Below the pieces are notes generated by a model. It did no database searches. It was not told the origin of the DNA and saw nothing but the letters and a program-made list of their open reading frames with translations. Source: an uncultured Bacteroidales bacterium (GTDB taxonomy: Bacteria; Bacteroidota; Bacteroidia; Bacteroidales; G3-4614). From it: a stretch of 64,000 bases of DNA. Both the position numbers and the translations under genes were made by a program. The stretch spans positions 26,661 through 90,660 of the forward strand of contig CASFRS010000003.1 in assembly GCA_949297125.1 (NCBI GenBank), in the 5' to 3' direction. Position 1 is the first letter of the stretch; each line of letters begins with the position of its first letter. Of the stretch, positions 37,625-46,673 are shown one piece after another.

Positions 37625-39127
37625 ATGGCAGGGGGTATAAAAAGATTGGCCAAAGAAACCGCGATATACGGATTGAGCAGCATACTGGGCCGCTTTCTGA
37701 ACTGGTGTTTCGTTTTCCTGTATATAAACGTACTGAAAAGCACATCGGAATACGGGATAGTTACCAACCTGTACGCCTTTATGGCCCTGCTGCTTATAAT
37801 CCTGACGTACGGCATGGAGACCGGGTTCTTCCGCTTTGCCAACGACAGGGACTGCAAGGACCCGATGAAGGTCTACACTACCGGGCTTATATCGCTGGCT
37901 GCGACATCCTCCCTGTTCATCGTCCTTGTGGGCACATTCCTGAAACCCGTTTCGGCAGCCCTGGGGTATCCCGGCGGCGAGGCCTGCGTAATGATGCTCG
38001 CCATAATAATAGCAATGGATGCGTTCACTTCGCTGCCGTTCGCTTTCCTGCGGTACAAGCAGAAGGCCCTCCGGTTCGCGGCCCTCAAACTGCTGTCGAT
38101 AGGGATAAACATTGCACTGAACCTCTTCTTTTTCCTCGTCTGCCCGGCCATATACGGCAACAACCCTGATGCCGTATCGTGGTTCTTCAACCCCGACAGG
38201 CTGGTAGAATACATTTTCATATCCAACCTTGTAAGTTCTTCCGTAACGCTCGTAATGCTGCTGCCCGAACTGACGGGGATAAAATACCGCTTCGACATAT
38301 CGCTCTGGAAACGGATGCTGCAATACTCCTTCCCGCTGCTCATACTCGGTATCGCCGGGATAATGAACCAGACCTTCGACAAGATGTTCTACCCTACCCT
38401 CGCCGCGGGGCGTCCCGGGTTCATGGGGGAACTGGGGGTTTACGGCGCGGCCTACAAAGTGGCGATAGTAATGGTAATGTTCACGCAGGCCTTCCGTTTT
38501 GCATACGAGCCTTTCATCTTTGCAAAGAACCGGGAGGAGAGCATGGAAAACAGCAAGGAGACCTACGCTTCGGCCATGAAGTACTTCATTATCTTCTCGC
38601 TGTTCATATTCCTTGCAGTAATGTTCTATATAGATATTGTAAGGCTGGTGATGCCCGAATCCTACTTCAGGGGGGTCAAGATTGTCCCGATAGTAATGGC
38701 CGGGGAGATTTTCTTCGGTGTCTTCTACAACCTGTCGCTGTGGTACAAGCTTACCGACAGGACCCAATGGGGCGCATGGTTCTCAATAGGGGGGTTCATC
38801 ATAACGGCCGCCATAAACATAGCCTTTGTCCCGCAGTACGGGTATATGGCCTGCGCATGGGGGGCGTTTTTCTGCTATCTGGCCATGATGCTGTCGTCGT
38901 ACTTTATCGGACAGCACTATTTCCCCATAAAATACGACCTCAAGGGAATAGGCGCATATACGGCCATTGCCCTGGCTGCCTACGCGGCTGCCGCTTATGT
39001 ACCGATAGGGAATACGACGGCAAGCTATGCTTTCCGTACGCTGCTGCTGGCGCTGTTCGTAGCGTTTGCCTTTAAAAGGGATATCCGCATCTCCGTTTCG
39101 GATATACGGAAAATGCTCCACAGATAA
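37625..39127 (+). CDS. Polysaccharide flippase-like membrane protein (Wzx/MurJ superfamily)
   Basis: The 500-residue protein has about 12-14 hydrophobic segments, beginning AGGIKRLAKETAIYGLSSIL and including FFRFANDRD and YGAAYKVAIVMVMFTQAFRFAYEPF, typical of Wzx-type polysaccharide export proteins of the MOP superfamily. It would move lipid-linked sugars across the inner membrane. It lies 30 bases after ruvB. The ruvB-flippase pair is common in Bacteroidales. The substrate is unknown. Confidence 0.9.
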   Translation: MAGGIKRLAKETAIYGLSSILGRFLNWCFVFLYINVLKSTSEYGIVTNLYAFMALLLIILTYGMETGFFRFANDRDCKDPMKVYTTGLISLAATSSLFIVLVGTFLKPVSAALGYPGGEACVMMLAIIIAMDAFTSLPFAFLRYKQKALRFAALKLLSIGINIALNLFFFLVCPAIYGNNPDAVSWFFNPDRLVEYIFISNLVSSSVTLVMLLPELTGIKYRFDISLWKRMLQYSFPLLILGIAGIMNQTFDKMFYPTLAAGRPGFMGELGVYGAAYKVAIVMVMFTQAFRFAYEPFIFAKNREESMENSKETYASAMKYFIIFSLFIFLAVMFYIDIVRLVMPESYFRGVKIVPIVMAGEIFFGVFYNLSLWYKLTDRTQWGAWFSIGGFIITAAINIAFVPQYGYMACAWGAFFCYLAMMLSSYFIGQHYFPIKYDLKGIGAYTAIALAAYAAAAYVPIGNTTASYAFRTLLLALFVAFAFKRDIRISVSDIRKMLHR

Positions 39128-39218
39128 ATCCTGTTACTCCTTCCGGCTTCTGTCCACTACAAACCGTACTGCCGCTCTCCATACATGCGGCGATACGGCG
39201 GGCTGTATACGGAAATTG

Positions 39219-39262
39219 CCGCCCGCAGTGCGATGCACCTCCTCGCATCGCACTGCGGGCGG
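39219..39262. terminator. Strong hairpin between convergent flippase and GH84 genes
   Basis: CCGCCCGCAGTGCGATG and CATCGCACTGCGGGCGG form a perfect 17-bp stem around 10 bases. It sits just past the end of the reverse-strand GH84 gene and about 90 bases past the flippase. No T run is present on either side. Confidence 0.7.
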
Positions 39263-39268
39263 ACGCGG

Positions 39269-42200
39269 TCAGAGTTTGAATATTTCCGCTGCGCCATCGG
39301 CAAGCCTTACCGACACTATGAAATGCCCTGCCGCATGGGCGGGCAATGTCAAGGAGGCTTCATTCCCGTTTATTTCGGCCAATCCCACAAGTGTACCGGA
39401 AAGGCTCCACACGGTTACTCCGGCTATCTCGCTGCCGGCTTTTACAATAATGTCCGCTCCTGAACGGTACACCTTTACTCCGGCAGCTACGGGATGGTCC
39501 TCAACAGCCGAAACGTCCCCGCCGGCCGGCTCTACATAGGGCGGGCCCTGCGGGTATATCTCCACGATGGAGGGGATGTTTTCGGCATCCCAACTTATCC
39601 TGATTTCGGAAAGGACGGCAAATGCGGAAACGTCGAACACGGAACGGGTAGAAGCCAGACGCCCTACGGTTGTCCACTCCCCGCCGGAGAGCACCTCCAC
39701 GACAGGAGCATCGGGGTTGCCTGTAAAATCGGTAGTCTGGTATACCGTTACGGTTTCTATCGCTATGTTCTCTATAAACCTGTAGGTTACCCACCCGGCC
39801 CCTTCGGCACGATATTCAGCTGTCAGTTTGCGGTCGCCAAGGCAGGATACCGGCTCGTCCTTTTCGTTGCGGCCCTGGACCGGCGCCTTCTGCGAGTCGA
39901 CCTTGAACTCGGCCACCTGCAGCCAGTAGGCATCGCCTACGGTTTTAAGGTACATCCTTATATAGCGCGCACGCGCGCCGTCCATGTTGCACGAGAATAT
40001 CCCGTCGGAATCGATGTCGTCCTGCGTAAACTCGGCTTTGTCCGTCCATACCTGCCCGTCGTCCGATATCTGTACGGCGACAGTACCGGTAGGGCGGTCG
40101 CTGTCGGTGAATCCGAGCGTAACCCCGTACCTTGGCAGCGACTCGGAAAAGTCGAGCATTATATAGTCGCCCGCCTTCTGCCCGCTGTCTTTCCAGAAAT
40201 ACGTCTCCATGTTCCCGTCCAATACGTTGCCTATGCCATGCGTCTCGTACTGGACCATGTTGGTCGATATTACAGGCTCTGCCTCGCTGGTGGCGGGAAC
40301 CGATACGGAAAGGGCATCAAACGGTATCTGAACGGCCTTGTCCGAAATGTTCTTCACCCTTACGTAGGCAATCTCTCGCTCAACGCCCGTTTCGTCGGGA
40401 AGGAGGTATGCCGTCCACTCCTTGCCGTTAAGAGAGTACTGGATTTCAGCGCCTTCGGGCAAGGATGCCTCTATGGCATTGAGCGTGGCCTCCTTTATGG
40501 AGTTGAAGAAAAGCCCTACATATTCGCCGCTTTCCAGTTGCAGCGATGAAAGTCCCGTAACGGCTATCGACTCTTCGGTTTGGGAGACTTGCGTTACGTC
40601 CGGCAGCATGTCCTTGTTGGTTATCAGTTCCGCCTTGTCGGGCCGCGCGGGGAGAGAGACGGCATAGTCATTTCCGAGCAGCGGCATAAGGTACTCTATG
40701 AAGGGTTCCATGCTCGTCTCCGAAGGGTGCACCTCGTAGAATACTTCGCGGGTGTTGTCGCCGGCATCTTCAAGGGCGGAGACGAAATATGCGCTGTCGG
40801 TATGAAGCGTCGAGTAGAGGCGTTTTATATCGGAATAATAGAGCCACATCGATTCATCCCCTATCAGCATAAGGTCCAGTCCCTTGTATATTATCTCGCT
40901 CATGGTTTTCAGTTTGGCCACCCAGCATTTTATATCGTCGTACATAAGCGAATATTTCGGTTCGGGATTGTCGGCCTGCTCCTGCAGATAGACACAGGCA
41001 TCGTAAATGGCCTTCATCCGGCCGGAAAGCTCGGCAGTACATTCGGGGAGCTCCCCCCCTCCCGACATTCCGGCCTTGAACTGCGAATAGAGTTGGAGCA
41101 GGGTCTCGTCCTCTACCAGGGCATCGGAATTGGCCGCGAAGATTTTCAGCGCGGCGGCGTATTCTGCATCCTCGAAGGCCGACGTGAAAAAGGCCTCCCA
41201 GCTGGTATCGGCATTGAAGGCAGACGGGTTCCACGAATAATCGGCCCCGCCGAACAGAGCCACTTTCGATGCATTGCCCTGGTTCATGGGGTTCAGCAAC
41301 AGCCCGGCCATGGAGGGTATGGGGGAGTTGTCTTCTATTGTCCAGTGCGTGGTGAGCTTGCGCATGTAGATACGGTCGTCGTGGTCGTCGTTAACCGGAT
41401 TATTCCACCACATTATGGCGTTGCGACCTACGCGGGAGGCCATATCGGAACAGGCCGAACCGCGTACGTTGGAAAAGCAGTCGTACCCGGTAAAGGCTAT
41501 CTCCACCTCTTCATCGACCGAAGCCAGGTCCCTAAGCGTGTACGACATGGAGTAGTTGAGGGCGTACGCGGTAGGGACGAAGAAGAGCGGCGCTACCTGG
41601 TCGCCGTACGTCTCGCGCAGCCGCTGCTGGGTCTTGTCGGCAAGATATGCCTGCATGTTGCCCGACGGCGTGTAGGACATGTCATCGATGAACACCCCGA
41701 ACGCCCGCACTCCCAAAGAATACATGTGGGCGAACTTGTCCATTATGTCGGACACCCCGGTATCAATCCCGGCTGTTCCGCCAAAATTTATGCCGTTGCT
41801 CATTCCGGGGTGTATGGACCATACGAAGTTTACGTTGCAGGATGCGGCCTTCTCGCATATGGCGGTTATGTCGGACTGCGTTATCTTGCCCATGTAACGC
41901 TGGCTTTCGGTTACCGTTACGGGATAGTCCAGGCGCCACGACCCGAGGTGGTACGGGTCGGACTTCGGCCCGTACACATATGTGTTCATTTTATACCGCT
42001 TGCAGAACTCCATCAGTTCCATGCGCGTTTCCATACTGTACGGATGCCCGTAGAACCCCTCCACTATGCCGCGGTACTGCGTATAGGCATAATCGCTGAC
42101 GGTGAGGCGGGTTATCTCCCCGTCCGACTGTTCTAATATCTGCTGGAGCGTAGCCATTGCATAGTATTCCGACCCGTCGCCGTTGCCGAGCAACAGTATG

Positions 42201-42592
42201 TCGCCCCCGGCGTGTACGGGCAGGACGGCCACTATATGTTCGTCGAACTTGTTGGCGGCGGCACTGAACACCGATTTGTCCACGGCATTGTCGTCGGCAA
42301 ACTTGTCGGCCGCATCGCCCGATGCGTTTACCCCCACTATTACGTTCGTCAATTCCTGGCTTAATTCCGTACTCTCGGCAAACGTATGGCCGTTTTGCGT
42401 CAGAACCTCCTTTATGCGGGTTACGGAGAGTTCCTGTACGCCCTCTCCCGTAACAAGATTGACCTGCGGCGTTACGGAGATTGTCTCCGCACCCGTTTCC
42501 ATCTGCTGCGGCACGGGGTATATTTCATATCCCGAACAGTGCAGCGTTACAAAAAACATGAACAATGCTGATAGTGTAAACCGGTATTTCAT
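39269..42592 (-). CDS. Second secreted GH84 beta-N-acetylglucosaminidase, T9SS cargo
   Basis: The 1107-residue paralogue of the enzyme at 6897 shares its layout: signal peptide (about 1-21), N-terminal domain, catalytic barrel with YRGIVEGFYGHPYS, YGPKSDPYH and Asp303-Asp304 in GVFIDDMS, and a galactose-binding-like module (about 775-900). The C-terminus (DIIVKAGSEIAGVTVWSLSG, ending HFIVSVRLADGAAEIFKL) resembles a type IX sorting domain. The two proteins differ at many positions, including the residues around the active site (GYYGTP against GFYGHP), so substrate preference may differ. The promoter is at 42729-42736. Confidence 0.93.
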   Translation of the reverse strand: MKYRFTLSALFMFFVTLHCSGYEIYPVPQQMETGAETISVTPQVNLVTGEGVQELSVTRIKEVLTQNGHTFAESTELSQELTNVIVGVNASGDAADKFADDNAVDKSVFSAAANKFDEHIVAVLPVHAGGDILLLGNGDGSEYYAMATLQQILEQSDGEITRLTVSDYAYTQYRGIVEGFYGHPYSMETRMELMEFCKRYKMNTYVYGPKSDPYHLGSWRLDYPVTVTESQRYMGKITQSDITAICEKAASCNVNFVWSIHPGMSNGINFGGTAGIDTGVSDIMDKFAHMYSLGVRAFGVFIDDMSYTPSGNMQAYLADKTQQRLRETYGDQVAPLFFVPTAYALNYSMSYTLRDLASVDEEVEIAFTGYDCFSNVRGSACSDMASRVGRNAIMWWNNPVNDDHDDRIYMRKLTTHWTIEDNSPIPSMAGLLLNPMNQGNASKVALFGGADYSWNPSAFNADTSWEAFFTSAFEDAEYAAALKIFAANSDALVEDETLLQLYSQFKAGMSGGGELPECTAELSGRMKAIYDACVYLQEQADNPEPKYSLMYDDIKCWVAKLKTMSEIIYKGLDLMLIGDESMWLYYSDIKRLYSTLHTDSAYFVSALEDAGDNTREVFYEVHPSETSMEPFIEYLMPLLGNDYAVSLPARPDKAELITNKDMLPDVTQVSQTEESIAVTGLSSLQLESGEYVGLFFNSIKEATLNAIEASLPEGAEIQYSLNGKEWTAYLLPDETGVEREIAYVRVKNISDKAVQIPFDALSVSVPATSEAEPVISTNMVQYETHGIGNVLDGNMETYFWKDSGQKAGDYIMLDFSESLPRYGVTLGFTDSDRPTGTVAVQISDDGQVWTDKAEFTQDDIDSDGIFSCNMDGARARYIRMYLKTVGDAYWLQVAEFKVDSQKAPVQGRNEKDEPVSCLGDRKLTAEYRAEGAGWVTYRFIENIAIETVTVYQTTDFTGNPDAPVVEVLSGGEWTTVGRLASTRSVFDVSAFAVLSEIRISWDAENIPSIVEIYPQGPPYVEPAGGDVSAVEDHPVAAGVKVYRSGADIIVKAGSEIAGVTVWSLSGTLVGLAEINGNEASLTLPAHAAGHFIVSVRLADGAAEIFKL

Positions 42593-42728
42593 AAACGGAA
42601 TTTTATTGTCGCCCCTTTACGGTGGGGCATGGTATATACTTTATATTGAACACGCAGCGGTATGGAGCATTCCTGCACACAACCCGGCGGACGGGCAACG
42701 GATTTCTTTTCCGATACCATGCAGTACG

Positions 42729-42736
42729 CAAAGTTA
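42729..42736 (-). promoter_or_regulatory. -7 element of the second GH84 gene
   Basis: TAACTTTG on the minus strand fits TAnnTTTG perfectly; the -33 is weak (GTTC at 19 bases). The leader would be about 130 bases. The remaining intergenic sequence up to trpS (42737-42883) shows no gene. Confidence 0.55.
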
Positions 42737-42883
42737 TAAAACTTCCCGAATCCCGGAACACACTGCACGGGACACCCTTGCCGCCGGCAAGGGTATTTAT
42801 GCGGCGTCGGCACCGCAAGGCCTGTCCGCCGTCCGATGCCGATGCATAACCCGCCGTTCTTGGGGGGGAGAGGGAACAACGCG

Positions 42884-43876
42884 TCAGAATTTGCGTATTC
42901 CCATTATTTCGCGTACCTGACGCAGCGTGGCCGACGCGCTTGCCCTTGCGCGTTCCTCACCTCTGGCAACAACCTTGCGCAGGTATTCCTCATCCTTTAT
43001 TATCTCGTTATAGCGTTCTTTTATCGGCAGGGTGTATTTGAGAATGTCTTCGGCCAACTGCTTTTTCAGATCGCCGTAGCGGATGCTGCAATTATTGTAC
43101 TGCCCGGCAAAATACTCCACCGTATCGGGTGTGGAGACGAGGTTGAGGATTGTGAAAAGGTTCTTTATCGGTTCGCTCATCTCCGAACCGGGTTCTTTCG
43201 GCCCTTCGTCGGTAACGGCTTTCATCACCTTCTTGCGTATAACCTTCTCCTCGTCTATAAGGTAGATGCAGTTCCCTTCGGATTTCCCCATTTTGCCGCT
43301 GCCGTCGAGCCCGGGCACTTTTACGGCTTCGTGCCCGAAGTTGAAGTTCTGCGGTTCGGGGAAGAACTCTACGCCGTATATATTGTTGAAACGGCGTGCA
43401 AAACGGCGGGTCAGTTCGAGGTGCTGCTCCTGGTCTTTCCCCACGGGCACCTTCGTCGCGCGGTGTATGAGGATATCGACAGCCATAAGCGACGGATAGG
43501 TAAGCAACCCTGCATTTACGTTTTCGGGCTGCTTGCGCACCTTGTCCTTGAACGATGCGGTGCGCTCCAGCTCGCCAACATATACATGCATGTTCATAAG
43601 CAGATACATCTCGGCTATTTCCGGCACGTCGCTCTGTATGTAGATTGTACTCTTCTCAGGATCAAGGCCGGCGGCGAGGTACTGCGCAAGAGCGTTCTTG
43701 ACATTCTCGTGCAGAATCGACGGGTCGGGGTGGGTGGTAAGGGCATGGAGGTCGGCTATAAAAAAGAAACAGCGGTTCTCGTACTGCATCTTCACGAAAT
43801 TGCGCAGTGCGCCGAAATAATTTCCCAAATGCAGGTTGCCCGTGGAGCGGATTCCGCTCAAAACAATATCTTCCAT
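42884..43876 (-). CDS. trpS: Tryptophanyl-tRNA synthetase
   Basis: The 330-residue class I enzyme charges tRNA-Trp. The HIGH-like motif appears as GNLHLGNYFGAL (about 13-24) and the KMSKS-like motif as GSGKMGKSEGNCIYL (about 192-206), with GKDQEQHLELTRRFARRFN between them. Length and order fit TrpS. No trp leader or attenuator is evident upstream. Confidence 0.97.
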   Translation of the reverse strand: MEDIVLSGIRSTGNLHLGNYFGALRNFVKMQYENRCFFFIADLHALTTHPDPSILHENVKNALAQYLAAGLDPEKSTIYIQSDVPEIAEMYLLMNMHVYVGELERTASFKDKVRKQPENVNAGLLTYPSLMAVDILIHRATKVPVGKDQEQHLELTRRFARRFNNIYGVEFFPEPQNFNFGHEAVKVPGLDGSGKMGKSEGNCIYLIDEEKVIRKKVMKAVTDEGPKEPGSEMSEPIKNLFTILNLVSTPDTVEYFAGQYNNCSIRYGDLKKQLAEDILKYTLPIKERYNEIIKDEEYLRKVVARGEERARASASATLRQVREIMGIRKF

Positions 43877-43979
43877 ATATTATGAATATTACTCTTGGTT
43901 TCAATTAAACCGTGTAACCGAAGCGAACTTGTACGCCCTTCCGGTTTCCCGTCCTGTCGGGCCGGTCTCCTGTATTGTA

Positions 43980-44447
43980 TCAGGAAAGGTCGTCGACAGG
44001 GAGCGGCTGGCGGAACGCCTCCTTGAACGATATTATCGATTCGGTACGCGCCAGGCCCAACGGCTGGAGCTTGTCGTGTATTATGTCGAGCAGATGCGCG
44101 TTGTTCCTGGCATAGAGCTTTATGAACATGTCGTACTGCCCGGTCGTATAGTGGCATTCAACCACCTCGGGAATTTTTTTCAGTTTGGCTATCACGTCCT
44201 CGAACTGGTCGGGACGCTGGAGGTAAAGCCCCATGTAGGCGCAGGTCTCGAACCCTATCTTGTTGGGGTCGATAAGATAGTCCGACTCGCGTATTATCCC
44301 CACACTCATAAGCCGCTGCACGCGCTGATGTATGGCGGCCCCCGATACTCCGCATTCGCGGGCCACTTCAAGGAACGGTACGCGCGGGTTTTCAGATAAC
44401 ATACTCAGAATTTTGTAATCCAACTGATCTAACTGCTGTCTTGCCAT
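43980..44447 (-). CDS. Lrp/AsnC family regulator
   Basis: The 155-residue protein has an N-terminal helix-turn-helix (about 5-60: LDQLDYKILSMLSEN, CGVSGAAIHQRVQRL) and a C-terminal RAM ligand-binding domain (about 70-150: GFETCAYMGLYL, VVECHYTTGQYDMFIKLYA). Family members bind amino acids and form octamers or larger assemblies. The ATG at 44447 starts the conserved region; upstream in-frame codons are not conserved-looking. Its promoters lie in a repeat at 44602-44728, giving a leader of up to 185 bases. Confidence 0.94.
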   Translation of the reverse strand: MARQQLDQLDYKILSMLSENPRVPFLEVARECGVSGAAIHQRVQRLMSVGIIRESDYLIDPNKIGFETCAYMGLYLQRPDQFEDVIAKLKKIPEVVECHYTTGQYDMFIKLYARNNAHLLDIIHDKLQPLGLARTESIISFKEAFRQPLPVDDLS

Positions 44448-44601
44448 ATGGTATTTATTTAGTCCCATCAGGGGGTTACTCGCTTCCTTATAAACTCTGT
44501 GCGGGAGAGTCCCGCCAATCTCCTGCCCCGGCCTTGCCGCTCCCTTTTTCAGGAAAGAGGAACTGCGGCAGGATTCCCGCAACTGCGTTCCGGACGGCCG
44601 C

Positions 44602-44728
44602 GCTATGCCGGGTGCAACTTATTTTCGCCGTTCTACGGCAAAGATAATGCAAACGAGGGCAGAGACAAACCGTAAGGTTCGGCTATGCCGAGTGCAGCTT
44701 ATTTTCGCCGTTCTACGGCAAAGATAAT
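44602..44728 (-). repeat. Promoter-bearing repeat, two cores, upstream of the Lrp-like gene
   Basis: On the minus strand this is a further member of the repeat family, with two copies of the TATCTTTGCCGTAGAACGGC block and the CACTCGGCATAGC/CACCCGGCATAGC block, and the palindrome GAACC-GGTTT. The proximal core at 44639-44669 is a perfect promoter: TTTG, 19 bases, TATCTTTG. The distal core (-7 at 44719-44726) lacks a -33. The rest of 44448-44814 shows no gene. Confidence 0.78.
44639..44669 (-). promoter_or_regulatory. Repeat-borne promoter of the Lrp-like gene
   Basis: TTTG (44666-44669), a 19-base spacer and TATCTTTG (44639-44646) on the minus strand. Spacer sequence is nearly that of the panB promoter. 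Confidence 0.72.
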
Positions 44729-44814
44729 ACAATTACCCGAACTTCCCTCACAGTACCCGACACTGTTACACCCTTAAAGCCGGAGGATTGCCGCCCATCC
44801 CTTCCGTGCGCGCG

Positions 44815-46278
44815 TTACAGATACCTGTTCCTGTTGGGGAGGGTATAATCGGCCGCATACTTCAGCACGTCGCCCACAACGTTTATTTCAAGGAACGAAG
44901 TCTGCGTTCCCTGCTTCCCTCCGCTCAGGTAGGCCACCATGTCGTTCTCGGAGAGTACGCCGTCGTCGAGCAGTTTGTGCAGTGCTGCAAAATAATACTC
45001 CTGCCCGTTGGCCTTTTCGGGCATGTATATCGCCTCTACCCCGTACGAAAGGGCGAGATGACGCGTGGTTTTCTCCTTGTAGCAGATTGCCAGAACAGGA
45101 TATTTGCCGCGGAATGCTGCAAGGTTGCGTGCCGTGCGCCCGCTGAAACTGTCGGTTATTATTGCCTTTATGTTCAACAGGTTCGTAGCCTTCACCGCCT
45201 GTTTGGCAAGAAATGCCGTAACGTCGTTTGCCGTCGTGCTGTCGGGAATAGGGATATCGTTTTCCGAAAGTTTGTCCTTCTCGGCCTGCGCGGCAATCTT
45301 CGTCATTGTACGGACAGCCTCAACCGGATACTTGCCGTATGCCGTCTCCCCGCTCAACATGAGGGCGTCGGTACGGTAATATATTGCATTGGCTATGTCG
45401 GTTACCTCCGCCCGCGTGGGACGCGGGTTGTTTATCATGGTATGGAGCATCTGCGTGGCCACGATAACGGGCTTCTTCGCCAATATGCTTTTCTTTATAA
45501 GCTGGCGCTGTATGCCGGGGATACGCTCCTGCGGCACTTCTATGCCGAGGTCGCCGCGGGCAATCATTATGCCGTCGGCCTCGTCCAGAATCTCGTCGAT
45601 GTTATCCACGCCCTCCTGGTTCTCAATCTTGGCTATAATCTTTATGTCGCTGCCGTGCTCGTCCAGAATACGGCGTATGTCCATTACGTCGCGGCGGCTA
45701 CGCACAAACGAGTGCGCTATATAGTCGATGTTCTTTTCTATGGCAAACAGGATATTGAGGCGGTCCTTGTCGGTAAGCGACGGCAGGTTTATGCTTACCC
45801 CGGGAACATTCACGCTCTTGCAGTTTCCCAGAATCCCGTCGTTCTGTACCGTACAGCAGAGGCACCCGTCCTGCTTGTCTTCCACGAGCAGCCCCAAATC
45901 GCCGTCATCAATCAGGATGCTGCTCCCGACCGGTATGTCGTCGACAAATCCCGTATAGGTAACCGATATGCAGCTGCGCGTGGTACTGACAGACGGGTTG
46001 CACGCTATTTTCACCTTGTCGCCGGTAACGAACTCGACAGGTTCGCCGTTGGCAAGAGGCGTGGTCCGCACCTCGGGACCTTTGGTATCGATAAGAATAG
46101 CTATCCGGTTCGAGACCTTGCGGACATTGTCAATCAACGTTTCAAGCCCTTCGCGCGAAGCGTGCGCGGTATTCATCCTCACCACATTCATGCCGGCATC
46201 GAACAGTTCCTTGAGGAACTCCACATCGCAACGCCTGTCGGATATGGACGCGACAATCTTGGTATGCTTTAACATCAT
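44815..46278 (-). CDS. pyk: Pyruvate kinase
   Basis: The 487-residue glycolytic enzyme makes ATP and pyruvate from phosphoenolpyruvate. The barrel shows KIVASISDRRCDVEFLKEL, MNTAHASREG, LIDTKGPEVRT, the catalytic region KIENQEGVDNIDEIL, MIARGDLGIEVP and ATQMLHTMINNPRPTRAEVTD (the usual Ser-Met-Ile is replaced by His-Thr-Met). The B and C domains are complete. The start at 46278 (or the adjacent ATG 46275) is set by the promoter at 46311-46341, which overlaps a longer in-frame reading. Confidence 0.96.
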   Translation of the reverse strand: MMLKHTKIVASISDRRCDVEFLKELFDAGMNVVRMNTAHASREGLETLIDNVRKVSNRIAILIDTKGPEVRTTPLANGEPVEFVTGDKVKIACNPSVSTTRSCISVTYTGFVDDIPVGSSILIDDGDLGLLVEDKQDGCLCCTVQNDGILGNCKSVNVPGVSINLPSLTDKDRLNILFAIEKNIDYIAHSFVRSRRDVMDIRRILDEHGSDIKIIAKIENQEGVDNIDEILDEADGIMIARGDLGIEVPQERIPGIQRQLIKKSILAKKPVIVATQMLHTMINNPRPTRAEVTDIANAIYYRTDALMLSGETAYGKYPVEAVRTMTKIAAQAEKDKLSENDIPIPDSTTANDVTAFLAKQAVKATNLLNIKAIITDSFSGRTARNLAAFRGKYPVLAICYKEKTTRHLALSYGVEAIYMPEKANGQEYYFAALHKLLDDGVLSENDMVAYLSGGKQGTQTSFLEINVVGDVLKYAADYTLPNRNRYL

Positions 46279-46310
46279 AGGCCAAATCCTTTCTTTTTCG
46301 ATTTCGGGCG

Positions 46311-46341
46311 CAAAGGTACAATGCGGAACGGTATTTTCAAT
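46311..46341 (-). promoter_or_regulatory. Promoter of pyk
   Basis: ATTG (46338-46341), 19 bases, TACCTTTG (46311-46318) on the minus strand. Transcription would start about 46304, leaving a leader of about 25 bases. Confidence 0.75.
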
Positions 46342-46605
46342 AACCCTGCGCAATGCAGTTTAAAATGCAGGCAGGGACAAGAAACCCCTAAGTGCAGCAA
46401 CTGCCGCCGCATTCTCTACTCAACATCCTGTAAGGCAACACTTTGCATTACGAAACGGCAAAAACAGGGGACTTCCCCTGTTGCCCGACAATTGTTTTCC
46501 GGTGCGGTTTTTTATTCTTTTTTCCGCTCCCTCCATGCCCCCATTACCGGTGAGGGCGATACCTGTTTTGCAGGAGTCGGGAGGGGTTTTTACCGATTTT
46601 TAGCG

Positions 46606-46638
46606 ATTGACAGCGGGCAGTACGGCGGAGTACTTTTG
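46606..46638 (+). promoter_or_regulatory. Promoter of the XusABC-like operon
   Basis: ATTG (46606-46609), 21 bases, TACTTTTG (46631-46638), about 35 bases before the receptor start. No Fur-box-like palindrome is obvious. The stretch 46342-46605 shows no gene. Confidence 0.55.
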
Positions 46639-46673
46639 CTCCCGGATTTTTTCAAGGTTCGCCTTTACGCTTT

